Below are positions 50,968 through 59,559 of a stretch of 64,000 nucleotides of DNA, piece by piece; position 1 is the stretch's first letter, and the number at the start of each line of letters is the position of its first letter. A model generated the notes under the pieces. That model had not been told where the DNA came from, did not search any database, and saw only the letters and a list, made by a program, of their open reading frames with translations. Position numbers and translations under genes: made by a program. This stretch comes from Vibrio profundi (GTDB taxonomy: Bacteria > Pseudomonadota > Gammaproteobacteria > Enterobacterales > Vibrionaceae), in the NCBI RefSeq assembly GCF_005281835.1, contig NZ_RZIS01000007.1, positions 124,001 to 188,000 of the forward strand, read 5' to 3'.

Positions 50968-51876
50968 ATGGACCAACAACGTTTAACCCACTTAAAACAG
51001 CTAGAGGCGGAAAGTATTCATATTATCCGTGAAGTCGCTGCTGAGTTCGACAATCCGGTGATGATGTATTCAATCGGTAAAGATTCTTCAGTAATGCTGC
51101 ATTTAGCTCGTAAAGCTTTTTACCCAGGTAAAATCCCGTTCCCACTTTTGCATGTTGATACCGACTGGAAATTCCGTGAAATGATTGAATTCCGCGATCG
51201 TACTGCAGAGAAATACGGTTTTGACCTATTGGTGCATAAAAACCCTGAAGGTCTAGAAATGGGGTGTAGCCCATTTGTCCATGGTTCTTCTAAGCACACC
51301 GATATCATGAAAACTCAAGGGCTAAAGCAGGCGTTAAACAAGTATGGCTTCGATGCGGCTTTTGGTGGTGCTCGTCGTGACGAAGAGAAATCTCGTGCAA
51401 AAGAACGTGTGTATTCATTCCGTGATAAGAACCATACATGGGATCCAAAAAACCAACGCCCTGAGCTTTGGAAAACATACAACGGTCAAGTAAACAAAGG
51501 TGAAAGCATTCGTGTGTTCCCATTATCAAACTGGACCGAGCTAGATATTTGGCAATACATCTACCTAGAAAATATTGAAATCGTTCCACTATATCTTTCA
51601 GACAAACGTCCAGTTGTTGAACGTGATGGCATGCTGATCATGGTTGATGATGACCGTATGGAACTGAAAGAAGGCGAGAAGATAGAAGAGAAAAGCGTTC
51701 GCTTCCGTACGCTTGGCTGCTACCCGCTAACGGGGGCGATTGAGTCTGAAGCAAATACGTTAACAGGGATCATCGAAGAAATGCTGGTAGCCACCTCTAG
51801 TGAACGTCAAGGTCGAGCGATTGACCATGACCAGTCTGGTTCGATGGAGCTCAAGAAGCGCCAAGGTTATTTCTAA
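50968..51876 (+). CDS. cysD: Sulfate adenylyltransferase subunit 2 (CysD)
   Basis: 302 residues from ATG 50968, behind AAAGGAAG. PP-loop ATP pyrophosphatase motif SIGKDSSVMLHLARKAF (near 40-55), and FGGARRDEEKSRAKER downstream. With CysN it makes adenosine 5'-phosphosulfate from sulfate and ATP. First enzyme gene of cysDN-permease-cysC. Confidence 0.97.
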   Translation: MDQQRLTHLKQLEAESIHIIREVAAEFDNPVMMYSIGKDSSVMLHLARKAFYPGKIPFPLLHVDTDWKFREMIEFRDRTAEKYGFDLLVHKNPEGLEMGCSPFVHGSSKHTDIMKTQGLKQALNKYGFDAAFGGARRDEEKSRAKERVYSFRDKNHTWDPKNQRPELWKTYNGQVNKGESIRVFPLSNWTELDIWQYIYLENIEIVPLYLSDKRPVVERDGMLIMVDDDRMELKEGEKIEEKSVRFRTLGCYPLTGAIESEANTLTGIIEEMLVATSSERQGRAIDHDQSGSMELKKRQGYF

Positions 51877-51895
51877 GAAATCTAAGGAAAGAAAA

Positions 51896-53323
51896 ATGAA
51901 TAGTGCAGTAGAAGCCGAACTAGCCGAGCTAGGAATTGAAGGCTACCTGAGTCAACACCAACATAAGTCGATGCTTAGATTTTTAACGTGTGGTTCTGTA
52001 GATGACGGGAAAAGTACGCTAATTGGTCGCTTGCTCCACGATACCAAGCAAATTTATGAAGATCAGCTAGCTGCGGTTCACTCTGATAGCCAACGTGTTG
52101 GTACTACTGGTGAGAAACCAGATTTAGCCCTTCTAGTGGATGGGTTACAAGCAGAGCGTGAACAGGGCATTACTATCGATGTGGCTTATCGCTATTTCTC
52201 TACGCAGAAACGTAAGTTCATTATTGCAGATACTCCAGGACATGAGCAGTACACACGTAACATGGCAACCGGCGCATCGACGTGTGATCTTGCCGTGATC
52301 TTGATTGATGCTCGTAAAGGGGTGTTGGATCAAACGCGCCGTCACTCGTTTATTTCTAACCTGCTTGGCTTGAAACATTTCATCGTAGCAGTGAATAAAA
52401 TGGATCTCGTGGAATACTCTCAAGATCGTTTTGAAGAGATTCGCGATCAGTATTTAGAGTTTGCTGAGAACCTTGAAGGCGATACCAATATTCAGATCTT
52501 ACCGGTATCTGCATTGGAAGGAGCAAACGTTGCTGCCGCAAGCCCTGAAATGGCTTGGTTTAAAGGCCCTTCACTATTAGAAGTGCTTGAGAATGTGGAT
52601 ATTGACCAGACGCGATCCGCTGGTGAGTTCCGTTTCCCTGTGCAATATGTGAATCGTCCTAACTTAGATTTCCGCGGTTTCGCAGGTACGGTTGCATCAG
52701 GCTGCGTCAAAGTTGGCGATGAAATCAAAGCGCTACCTTCTGGTAAGAAATCAAAAGTCGCTCGTATCGTAACCTTTGATGGTGATTTGGAGTCGGCTCA
52801 AGCTGGCCTGGCGGTGACGCTAACGCTGGAAGATGAAATTGATATCAGCCGTGGTGACTTAATTGTTCTAGAAAATGCGGAAATTGAATCAACGAATCAC
52901 ATTCTTGCGGACGTGGTGTGGATGACAGAGCAACCACTTCAATCAGGTAAAGCTTACGACATTAAGATCGCAGGCAAGAAAACCGTTGGTCAAGTGGAAG
53001 CGATTCGTCACCAGTACGACATCAACAACCTATCAAGCTATGAAGCACAAGAGCTACCTCTTAATGGTATCGGTTTGTGTGAGTGGTCACTGAATGAATC
53101 GGTAGCACTGGATAAATACTTAGATAGTGCGGACACCGGTGGTTTCATCGTGATTGATCGCCTAACTAACGTCACTGTTGGCGCAGGTTTGATTCGAGAC
53201 AGACTTGATTCTGTTGAGCTGCAAACTGGTGATTTCTCTGCGTTTGAAGTAGAGCTCAACGCTCTGATTCGTAAGCACTTCCCACACTGGGATGCGAAAG
53301 ACTTAAGTCAGCTATTGAAGTAA
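51896..53323 (+). CDS. cysN: Sulfate adenylyltransferase subunit 1, GTPase (CysN)
   Basis: 475 residues from ATG 51896 (MNSAVEAELAELGIEGYL), behind AAGGAAAG. A longer frame overlapping cysD is rejected. EF-Tu-like GTPase: CGSVDDGKSTLIGRLL (G1), DTPGHEQYTRNM (G3) and NKMDLV (G4). GTP hydrolysis drives APS formation by CysD. Not fused to CysC here. Confidence 0.97.
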   Translation: MNSAVEAELAELGIEGYLSQHQHKSMLRFLTCGSVDDGKSTLIGRLLHDTKQIYEDQLAAVHSDSQRVGTTGEKPDLALLVDGLQAEREQGITIDVAYRYFSTQKRKFIIADTPGHEQYTRNMATGASTCDLAVILIDARKGVLDQTRRHSFISNLLGLKHFIVAVNKMDLVEYSQDRFEEIRDQYLEFAENLEGDTNIQILPVSALEGANVAAASPEMAWFKGPSLLEVLENVDIDQTRSAGEFRFPVQYVNRPNLDFRGFAGTVASGCVKVGDEIKALPSGKKSKVARIVTFDGDLESAQAGLAVTLTLEDEIDISRGDLIVLENAEIESTNHILADVVWMTEQPLQSGKAYDIKIAGKKTVGQVEAIRHQYDINNLSSYEAQELPLNGIGLCEWSLNESVALDKYLDSADTGGFIVIDRLTNVTVGAGLIRDRLDSVELQTGDFSAFEVELNALIRKHFPHWDAKDLSQLLK

Positions 53324-53349
53324 TTCGTTACTGAACGACTGACAATCAT

Positions 53350-53373
53350 AGGTGGAAGCACCTGCTTCCACCT
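53350..53373 (+). promoter_or_regulatory. Intercistronic hairpin between cysN and the permease
   Basis: AGGTGGAAGCA (53350-53360) and TGCTTCCACCT (53363-53373) form a perfect 11-bp inverted repeat, followed by TTAAAGG. There is no T run. It may protect the cysDN transcript end or attenuate downstream genes. Confidence 0.55.
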
Positions 53374-53387
53374 TTAAAGGACGAGTT

Positions 53388-55112
53388 ATGTGGGAACAAG
53401 GATTTGTATTAGCGATACTGCTTGGCATTATTACTTGCCTGCTTGTAACTCGAATTAAACCTAGCTTTATTTTTGCTGGCGCTGCGTTTTTGGCGTTTAT
53501 CGGTGGATTGATTGATCTGTCGAGTTTAGCGACAAACTTTACCAATTCATCTTTACTGACATTAGTTCTTCTTATACTTGCCTCTAGTGCATTGGAGAAA
53601 ACTCGCTTGATCAGCTGGGTTAGCCGAAATATATCTGAAGGTCGGCTAGGCACAGTGGTTGCAAAGTTGGGTATTTCCACAGCGTTACTTTCTTCCTTTA
53701 CTAATAATACAGCGGTTGTCGTGTCGTTGATCGGTGCGATCAAACGTAATCAACAGCATGCGCCCTCAAAATTATTGATCCCGCTTTCTTACGCTGCGAT
53801 CTTAGGCGGCACATTGACATTGATCGGTACTTCCACAAACTTGATCATTAATAGTTTTGTTGAAGACGCTGGCTTGCCAAGTTTAGGCTTTTTTGCACCC
53901 ACGTTGATCGGTCTAGCTGTGCTTGTTGGTGGGGTGTTGATCTTGATCCCGCTGAGTTACCTGTTACCAAGTTATGACGAGCATTCTCAAGATGATTTAC
54001 CGTACTTTTTAGAAGCGCGAGTGGAGCCAGGGTCACCATTAGTTGGCCGTAGTGTGAGTGAAAACAATCTACGAGCATTAAGAAAGCTGTTTCTAGCTGA
54101 AGTGATTCGAGATGGTGAAACTACGGCTTCGATTGATCCCGACTTTGTATTGCAAGCGCGTGATAGGTTGCTGTTTTGTGGTGACATTGAAAGTGTTGCT
54201 ACCTTACAAGAGATTCAAGGGCTGACTTTATTTGGTCAGCATCATTTAAACGGGCAAAGTTTTGTTGAAGTGGTCGTTAGTTCATCGGCCAGCTTCTGTA
54301 ATAAGACATTAAAAACTAGCCAATTTAGAGACAAGTTTGATGCGGTTGTTGTGGCGATTCGTCGTGGCCATGAACGTTTAGAAGGTGGCCTTGGCAATAT
54401 CGTATTAACTGCAGGGGACACCTTGGTTCTGGTTCCTGGTAAGCGATTTGAACAGCAACGCCAAGAACACGCTAAAGAGTTCGTGTTGATGAATGATCTT
54501 GATTCTAGTGCTAAGTTGGATGGAGATAAGTCAGCCTATGTTTTGCTTGGTTTTGCGGCAGTAATTGGTTTCGCATTGACGGGCTATGTACCGATCATTA
54601 AAGGGTTAGCGGTCTTTATCTTATTGCTTATTGGCTTTGGGATTGTCCAACTGTCAGAGCTTCGTCGCCGTTTCCCTGTAGATATTGTTGTGATTGTTGG
54701 TTCTGCCTTGTCGATTGCCCAGCTGATGTTGTCTTCCGGCTTGTCGGTGCGGATGGGCGATATGTTTATCGAAGCATTTAATGGGTGGGGCGTGTTTGGC
54801 GCGTTGATTGCAACTTACTTTATGACGCTTATCCTTACGGAGCTGGTGACCAATAATGCAGCCGCAGCGCTGTCATTTCCTATTGGCTATAGCATGGCGG
54901 TGGGTTATGGCGTCGACCCGATGCCATTTATCATGGCGGTTTTGTTTGGAGCGAGTGCGAGTTTTATTTCTCCCTATGGTTACCAAACCAACTTACTGGT
55001 GTATAGCGTAGGCAATTATCACCTGACCGATTACCTGAGAATAGGGATACCTATTTCAATCGTGTACTCAGTATTAGTGCTGAGCCTAATCCCTTACTTT
55101 TTCCCATTTTAG
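53388..55112 (+). CDS. SLC13/DASS family permease with RCK-C domains, likely sulfate transporter
   Basis: 574 residues from ATG 53388. Nine or more membrane helices; the DASS substrate motifs are LIGTSTNLIINSF (about 155) and VTNNAAAALSFPI (about 500). Two TrkA-C/RCK-C domains lie in the central loop (about 210-385). Related proteins carry sulfate or dicarboxylates. Its place between cysN and cysC strongly suggests sulfate uptake for assimilation. It is separated from cysN by a perfect hairpin. Confidence 0.85.
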   Translation: MWEQGFVLAILLGIITCLLVTRIKPSFIFAGAAFLAFIGGLIDLSSLATNFTNSSLLTLVLLILASSALEKTRLISWVSRNISEGRLGTVVAKLGISTALLSSFTNNTAVVVSLIGAIKRNQQHAPSKLLIPLSYAAILGGTLTLIGTSTNLIINSFVEDAGLPSLGFFAPTLIGLAVLVGGVLILIPLSYLLPSYDEHSQDDLPYFLEARVEPGSPLVGRSVSENNLRALRKLFLAEVIRDGETTASIDPDFVLQARDRLLFCGDIESVATLQEIQGLTLFGQHHLNGQSFVEVVVSSSASFCNKTLKTSQFRDKFDAVVVAIRRGHERLEGGLGNIVLTAGDTLVLVPGKRFEQQRQEHAKEFVLMNDLDSSAKLDGDKSAYVLLGFAAVIGFALTGYVPIIKGLAVFILLLIGFGIVQLSELRRRFPVDIVVIVGSALSIAQLMLSSGLSVRMGDMFIEAFNGWGVFGALIATYFMTLILTELVTNNAAAALSFPIGYSMAVGYGVDPMPFIMAVLFGASASFISPYGYQTNLLVYSVGNYHLTDYLRIGIPISIVYSVLVLSLIPYFFPF

Positions 55113-55145
55113 CGTTGTGATGCAAGTTTATTTTAAGGATTATTT

Positions 55146-55769
55146 ATGACTACTTCCCCTCAGCCAAAAGACGAAAACATCGTATGGCACCAGCATTCTG
55201 TTGATAAAGATTTTCGTGCCAACTTAAAATCGCAAAAACCGGCTGTGCTTTGGTTTACTGGCTTGTCTGGCTCAGGAAAATCGACGGTGGCAGGGGCGCT
55301 GGAAACGCGTTTGGCTGAAATGGGTTACCACACGTACTTGTTGGATGGTGACAATGTTCGCCACGGCTTGTGTAGCGATTTAGGATTTTCTGAGCAAGAC
55401 CGCCGTGAGAATATTCGCCGTATTGGTGAGTTGGCGAAATTGATGGCCGATGCTGGCTTGATTGTGCTGTCTGCTTTTATTTCACCACATCAAGCGGAAC
55501 GTCAATTAGTACGAGACTTAGTGCCAGATGGAGAGTTCTTAGAAGTATTTGTGAATACGCCGCTCGAGATATGCGAGCAACGCGATCCTAAAGGGTTGTA
55601 CAAGAAAGCGCGGGCTGGTGAGATCCCTAACTTCACCGGAATAAGCTCGGTATATGAAGCGCCAACTGATCCTGAAATCGACCTGCCAGCGGGCGATAAA
55701 TCTCTGGACGAGTTGGTTGAGCAATGTGTCGCCGCGCTAACTGAGCGTAATATTCTAGCTAAACGCTAA
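55146..55769 (+). CDS. cysC: Adenylylsulfate kinase (CysC)
   Basis: 207 residues. Walker A FTGLSGSGKSTVAGALE (about 38-50), the APS site DGDNVRHGLCSDLGFSEQDR, and FLEVFVNTPLEICEQRDPKGLYKKAR. It phosphorylates APS to PAPS. The C-terminus (LAKR) and stop codon lie in a tandem GCTAAAC repeat shared with the convergent gene. Confidence 0.97.
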   Translation: MTTSPQPKDENIVWHQHSVDKDFRANLKSQKPAVLWFTGLSGSGKSTVAGALETRLAEMGYHTYLLDGDNVRHGLCSDLGFSEQDRRENIRRIGELAKLMADAGLIVLSAFISPHQAERQLVRDLVPDGEFLEVFVNTPLEICEQRDPKGLYKKARAGEIPNFTGISSVYEAPTDPEIDLPAGDKSLDELVEQCVAALTERNILAKR

Positions 55770-55792
55770 ACGCTAAACGCTAAACGCTAAAC
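55758..55792. repeat. Heptanucleotide tandem repeat (GCTAAAC)5 at two stop codons
   Basis: Five exact copies span 55758-55792. cysC stops (TAA) at 55767-55769 in the second copy. The convergent TIGR03899 gene stops (TAG on the minus strand) at 55787-55789 in the last. Unit length 7 is not a multiple of 3, so copy-number changes shift frame, but both genes stop within the first copies they meet, which buffers them. Confidence 0.85.
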
Positions 55793-56698
55793 GGTGTGGT
55801 GGATGTTACTTTTAACTTCTGTTTGCACCGTGAACTTTTGACTGAGTAGGGCGATCAATTGATCGTAATACTGCATGTTAGGTTTGTTGCCAAGTAACTG
55901 ACACAGTTCATTGCCTGTTGGGCTGAAGCGGTAATACACGAGCTTCACTCCTTTTGAGATTGGCAACAAACTCATATTCTTTCCTTGATAGCTCAGATTG
56001 AGTGCTGGGTCGAAATCAATCTCCCCCGACTCCAATTCAGTACCAAGTAATAACCCCAGTTCAATCAAATGAAGCAAACTGGAGTAAGGCAGCTTGAAGG
56101 TGCCTAAGTTGACTGTGCTGGTGGTATCGCGCTTACCAAAACTAAAAATCCCGCCATGTGCTTTATAGCCGAGTAGTAATTTACGGCTGTTATCGCTACC
56201 AAAGCTACACGCTAAAGATGCGGCTCGCTGCAGGTTTTGTGCTTCTTTTGGAGTCATATCTTGCAGAACTTGGAGCGCTTTCATCGACGTTGAACCTGGG
56301 TTGGTTACTTCACGTTTGAGTACCTGCGCCCATAGCCTTTGCATAGAGGTGTTATGGATGTTCTGTGCCATATCAAAGAAGCGATACAACCAATCTTGAT
56401 CTGGGTCGCCAGCTGTCTCATCTTTGCAGGATACATGAGCCAGTTTCAGAATTTGCTCTAAGTTTTTTTGACACTGCTCTTTGTGTTTTTTCTCACGCAA
56501 TAAAGCGCGTTCTAGCAGGCTTTTTTCTGCCTCATCCGTACCCTTTGAAGTTTTGAGTAAGGAATCTAATCCAAACTTTTGCGCAATATCGAGTACGCGA
56601 CTCGCGCTGTCTTTTATGTAGGCTTTCTTCTCATGATGAGCAGAGCTTTGTGCACCACTATCATGATCAATAACAACTGGCTGCTTGCTATCTGACAT
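55787..56698 (-). CDS. TIGR03899 family protein
   Basis: 303 residues, soluble. LDIAQKFGLDSLLK, then a coiled region (EKSLLERALLREKKHKEQCQ, about 60-90), then WLYRFFDMAQNIHNTSMQRLWAQVLKRE and a long C-terminal domain. Matches the TIGR03899 family seen in vibrios (recalled; function unknown). The similar NTSMQRLWAQVL segment occurs in DUF2806-like proteins. Convergent with cysC over the heptamer repeat. Confidence 0.72.
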   Translation of the reverse strand: MSDSKQPVVIDHDSGAQSSAHHEKKAYIKDSASRVLDIAQKFGLDSLLKTSKGTDEAEKSLLERALLREKKHKEQCQKNLEQILKLAHVSCKDETAGDPDQDWLYRFFDMAQNIHNTSMQRLWAQVLKREVTNPGSTSMKALQVLQDMTPKEAQNLQRAASLACSFGSDNSRKLLLGYKAHGGIFSFGKRDTTSTVNLGTFKLPYSSLLHLIELGLLLGTELESGEIDFDPALNLSYQGKNMSLLPISKGVKLVYYRFSPTGNELCQLLGNKPNMQYYDQLIALLSQKFTVQTEVKSNIHHTV

Positions 56699-56857
56699 AT
56701 GTTTACCATTGCAAAAATAAGACCTTAACGGTTTAAAATGTAACTCTTTATGCGTTGAGTTGCTAGATAAACCCGCTCTACAAAGTAGGGTAAAGAATTT
56801 TGACTTTAGCTAATGATAAAAAAATGTTAAATTTGTTGAGATTTTAATGGAGGGTCT

Positions 56858-56962
56858 ATGCGGCAACTAAATGAGAATAAGCTGAAAAAGCAGTTGTCTG
56901 TTGTGTTTTTACTGGTGGGCTATGTCGCAGTGCTAGCTTATCTATCTAAATATATCATTTAA
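56858..56962 (+). CDS. 34-residue predicted membrane protein
   Basis: 34 residues, beginning MRQLNENKLKKQLSVV, with SD GGAGGGTC and spacing of 4. The charged N-terminus is followed by one hydrophobic helix (about 13-32, ending YLSKYII), the shape of a small inner-membrane protein with N-in topology. It is too short for a family assignment. It lies between the TIGR03899 gene and the convergent zrg operon end. Confidence 0.6.
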   Translation: MRQLNENKLKKQLSVVFLLVGYVAVLAYLSKYII

Positions 56963-57001
56963 AACAGACAAGCTAGCTCGTTATCAAACTGTTAATGACA
57001 T

Positions 57002-57499
57002 CTACATGTCATCGTAAGCTTCTATTTCCATTCCTTCGATCAAATACCCTGTCTCAGCCAAATCGTGGCTCATACTTTCCGTTTTTAGCGTTCCTATTAC
57101 GTAAATGACATCCCATAGCTCTTGCACTGGTGCACCTTTTGGAAACTTAACGTAAATGATTTGGTTCGGCGGTGGCGGTGGTACGTGAATACATGCACCA
57201 AAATAAGGGACCAGTAGAAATTCAGTCACTTTATCTGCGTCACCTTCCAATGGAATAACAAACCCAGGAATCTTAACGGTACTACCATTAAGCTCACTAC
57301 GAACCGCGCCGATTTTAGACTGCTGAGCTTGAGGGTTGGAGTGATCCACCGTTGGCATGCCAAATGGGTCAAGCTGTGCTCGCTCATTTTCAGGGATCAA
57401 ATCAATCCAATCTAGCGTCAGCATTGAATCGCTGTCGCTCGCTAAGCTATAAGTTGGCATTAGCATTAAGCCAACCATAAGTAACAATATTTTTTTCAT
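57002..57499 (-). CDS. DUF3299 periplasmic protein of the zinc operon
   Basis: 165 residues from ATG 57497-57499, behind GGAGTTATCG; the longer upstream frame overlaps the permease and is rejected. Signal peptide MKKILLLMVGLMLMPTYSLAS (cleavage about 20). DUF3299 is recognised by GFVIPLEGDADKVTEFLLVP and YFGACIHVPPPPPNQIIYV, with a Cys-His pair (ACIHV) that could bind metal. Last gene of the Zur-controlled operon; in V. cholerae the matching gene is an accessory of the ZrgABC zinc transporter (zrgD/E-type). Confidence 0.8.
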   Translation of the reverse strand: MKKILLLMVGLMLMPTYSLASDSDSMLTLDWIDLIPENERAQLDPFGMPTVDHSNPQAQQSKIGAVRSELNGSTVKIPGFVIPLEGDADKVTEFLLVPYFGACIHVPPPPPNQIIYVKFPKGAPVQELWDVIYVIGTLKTESMSHDLAETGYLIEGMEIEAYDDM

Positions 57500-57513
57500 C
57501 GATAACTCCGATA

Positions 57514-58773
57514 CTAAATTCTGATTGTCATGCCATCGGCAAGAGATTGACGATAAGCACGTAAAGCTGGAATGAATCCGATTAAAATGCCCGAGCCTTG
57601 AACCAGCGCTAGAAGCTTCCATTCGTATGCGGTAAGCGCAGAAACGGAGACATTGATGCCATAGGCTTGCTGGATGATTGGCGCGGCAATACTGATGAGT
57701 GCGAAGAGTCCCCCGACGCCTAACAAGATGCCTAAGCTCGTCAGCGCACTAGCTTCACTTATTAATAAGCTGAAGACATGTCGTGGCCTTGCGCCCATTG
57801 CTCTTAAGATCGCCATTTCTCTGCGTCGTTCTTGCAGGCTGGTTAACAAACTACTTAGCATCCCTAGTAGGCCGGCAACAACCACAAACCCGGACACAAC
57901 CAGCAAAGCTTGTTCTGCAACTTCCATCATGCCCCATAATTCATGTAAGGCGATGCCCGGCATAATGGCGCTTAATGGCTCTTGACGGTAGGTATTTATC
58001 TCTCTTTGCAGCGCAAAAGTCTGAATTTTTGAATTGAGCCCCAAGAGCATCGCAGTGATTTGCTTTGGCTCAAATTGATGTTGTTTGAGTTGTTCTATAT
58101 CTGGAGTGTGTCCAAGGTTCGCTCCCGACTCCCAACCAACGTGGATCGCTTCAATCGCTTGTAAGGAAACATGCACGGTTTTATCAACGGGCGTCCCTGT
58201 AGGAGCAATGATTCCGACAATTTTGAATGGTAAGTTGTCATGGCGGCTAAAGGCGACATCGCTAATTCCATGCGCCAAAATGATCTCATCACCCAGCTTA
58301 TAACCTAGCTTTTTGGCTACTTCAGAGCCGAGAACCGCTTCGAATGTACTTTCAAACTCACGCCCTTGCTGCAAGGTTAGTAATTGCTTACTTCCGTAAC
58401 GGTAATGTTCAAAGTAACTTTGGTCGGTACCCATGACTCTAAAGCCCTTGTGGGAATCGCCTAAAGAAATGGGTACTGCCCATTTGACCGATTTGTGTTG
58501 GCTAAACTCTTGGTAGCTTTTCCAGTCGATATTATTGGTGGCATTGCCGATTCTAAACACAGAATAGAGCAGTAAGTTCACTTGACCAGAGCGTCCGCCG
58601 ACAATCAAATCGGTGCCAGAAATCGTGTTCGCAAAGCTGCTTTTAGCTTGAGTTCGAACGCGCTCTACACCTAGTAATAACACAACAGAAACGGCGACCG
58701 TCAGAATGGTGAGAATTGCGGTCGCTTTGCGGTTGAGTACACTTTTGAGTGCTAAGTGAGTAATTACTTTCAT
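57514..58773 (-). CDS. zrgC: Zinc ABC transporter permease (ZrgC-like, FtsX/MacB type)
   Basis: 419 residues. One N-terminal helix (about 15-35) is followed by a periplasmic MacB-PCD-like domain (40-270, with GTDLIVGGRSGQVN). Three C-terminal helices form an FtsX domain (SLLTSLQERRREMAILRAMGARP). The start overlaps the ATPase stop by 4 bases. With ZrgA and ZrgB it is inferred to import zinc; the FtsX-type permease is unusual among zinc importers (ZnuB is different). Confidence 0.8.
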   Translation of the reverse strand: MKVITHLALKSVLNRKATAILTILTVAVSVVLLLGVERVRTQAKSSFANTISGTDLIVGGRSGQVNLLLYSVFRIGNATNNIDWKSYQEFSQHKSVKWAVPISLGDSHKGFRVMGTDQSYFEHYRYGSKQLLTLQQGREFESTFEAVLGSEVAKKLGYKLGDEIILAHGISDVAFSRHDNLPFKIVGIIAPTGTPVDKTVHVSLQAIEAIHVGWESGANLGHTPDIEQLKQHQFEPKQITAMLLGLNSKIQTFALQREINTYRQEPLSAIMPGIALHELWGMMEVAEQALLVVSGFVVVAGLLGMLSSLLTSLQERRREMAILRAMGARPRHVFSLLISEASALTSLGILLGVGGLFALISIAAPIIQQAYGINVSVSALTAYEWKLLALVQGSGILIGFIPALRAYRQSLADGMTIRI

Positions 58774-59483
58774 ACAGCCACCTTAGCGTTATTGAGTTGT
58801 TTGAGATCGATCGTACGGCTAAATAGTTTTTCTAACGTCGGATCGTGGCTGACGAAGACCAAAGTTGATTCAGCTTGATTAGCTTGTTCCATTAGCAGCT
58901 CAATAAATAGCTCACGGTTGTCGTGGTCAAGTGCAGAGGTTGGTTCATCTGCAATAATCAGCTTAGGCTTACCAATCAATGCACGCGCGGCGGCGACACG
59001 CTGCTGTTGTCCAATACTCAATTCAGTCACCGGCTTTTCCATTAAGCTCTGTGGCAAGTGAAGACGTTCGAGTAAGTGGATGGCCGTTTGTTTTAGGTCT
59101 TTATCGACTTTTTCTTTTCGAGGCTTAGAAAACTGGCACGGTAAGATGACATTCTCTAACACAGATAAATACGGCAATAAGTTAAATTGCTGGAAAATAT
59201 AGCCAATGTGTTCAGCGCGAAATTTGTCTCTTTGGCTTGGGCTCAGTTGGGTGATGTCTTGCCCTAAAATCCTAACTTGGCCTTGCTGTGCTTGATTGAT
59301 GCCTGTTAATAAGCCGAGTAGTGTCGACTTACCACAGCCACTTGGCCCTTTAATAAATAGGTGCTCTTGAGGCGAGATATGGAGTGAGGCGATTTCTAAT
59401 GTTGGGGCGAGTTCAGGCTTCCAGCTAAAACTCACGTTGTTTAGCTCAACAACCAGTGTTGGTTTTTCATGTTCACGAGACAT
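58770..59483 (-). CDS. zrgB: Zinc ABC transporter ATPase (ZrgB-like, LolD/MacB type)
   Basis: 237 residues. Walker A GPSGCGKSTLLGLL, Q-loop FQQFNLLPYLSV, signature LSIGQQQRVAAARAL, Walker B KLIIADEPTSALD and a His switch (VSHDP). LolD/MacB subfamily, pairing with the FtsX-type permease. It overlaps zrgC by 4 bases and follows zrgA after a 76-base gap containing a 14-bp hairpin. Confidence 0.83.
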   Translation of the reverse strand: MSREHEKPTLVVELNNVSFSWKPELAPTLEIASLHISPQEHLFIKGPSGCGKSTLLGLLTGINQAQQGQVRILGQDITQLSPSQRDKFRAEHIGYIFQQFNLLPYLSVLENVILPCQFSKPRKEKVDKDLKQTAIHLLERLHLPQSLMEKPVTELSIGQQQRVAAARALIGKPKLIIADEPTSALDHDNRELFIELLMEQANQAESTLVFVSHDPTLEKLFSRTIDLKQLNNAKVAV

Positions 59484-59516
59484 GGTAGCTCCTGCAAGCT
59501 AATAGCGAATCTGGTA

Positions 59517-59548
59517 ACGGTGAAGTAAGTAGACACTTACTTCACCGT
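59517..59548 (-). promoter_or_regulatory. Intercistronic hairpin between zrgA and zrgB
   Basis: ACGGTGAAGTAAGT (59517-59530), loop AGAC, ACTTACTTCACCGT (59535-59548): perfect 14-bp arms without a T run. This is the expected position for a 3' stabiliser that lets the abundant binding protein exceed the ABC subunits. Confidence 0.65.
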
Positions 59549-59559
59549 GGAGTTTCAAT

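Noticed and set aside
51800..51895. Upstream start for cysN inside cysD
   Set aside because: The N-terminal 32 residues have no family similarity and the ATG at 51896 has a good SD.
57500..57622. Longer start for the DUF3299 gene overlapping the zrgC end
   Set aside because: The region from 57514 belongs to zrgC, and the ATG at 57499 has an SD and a signal peptide.
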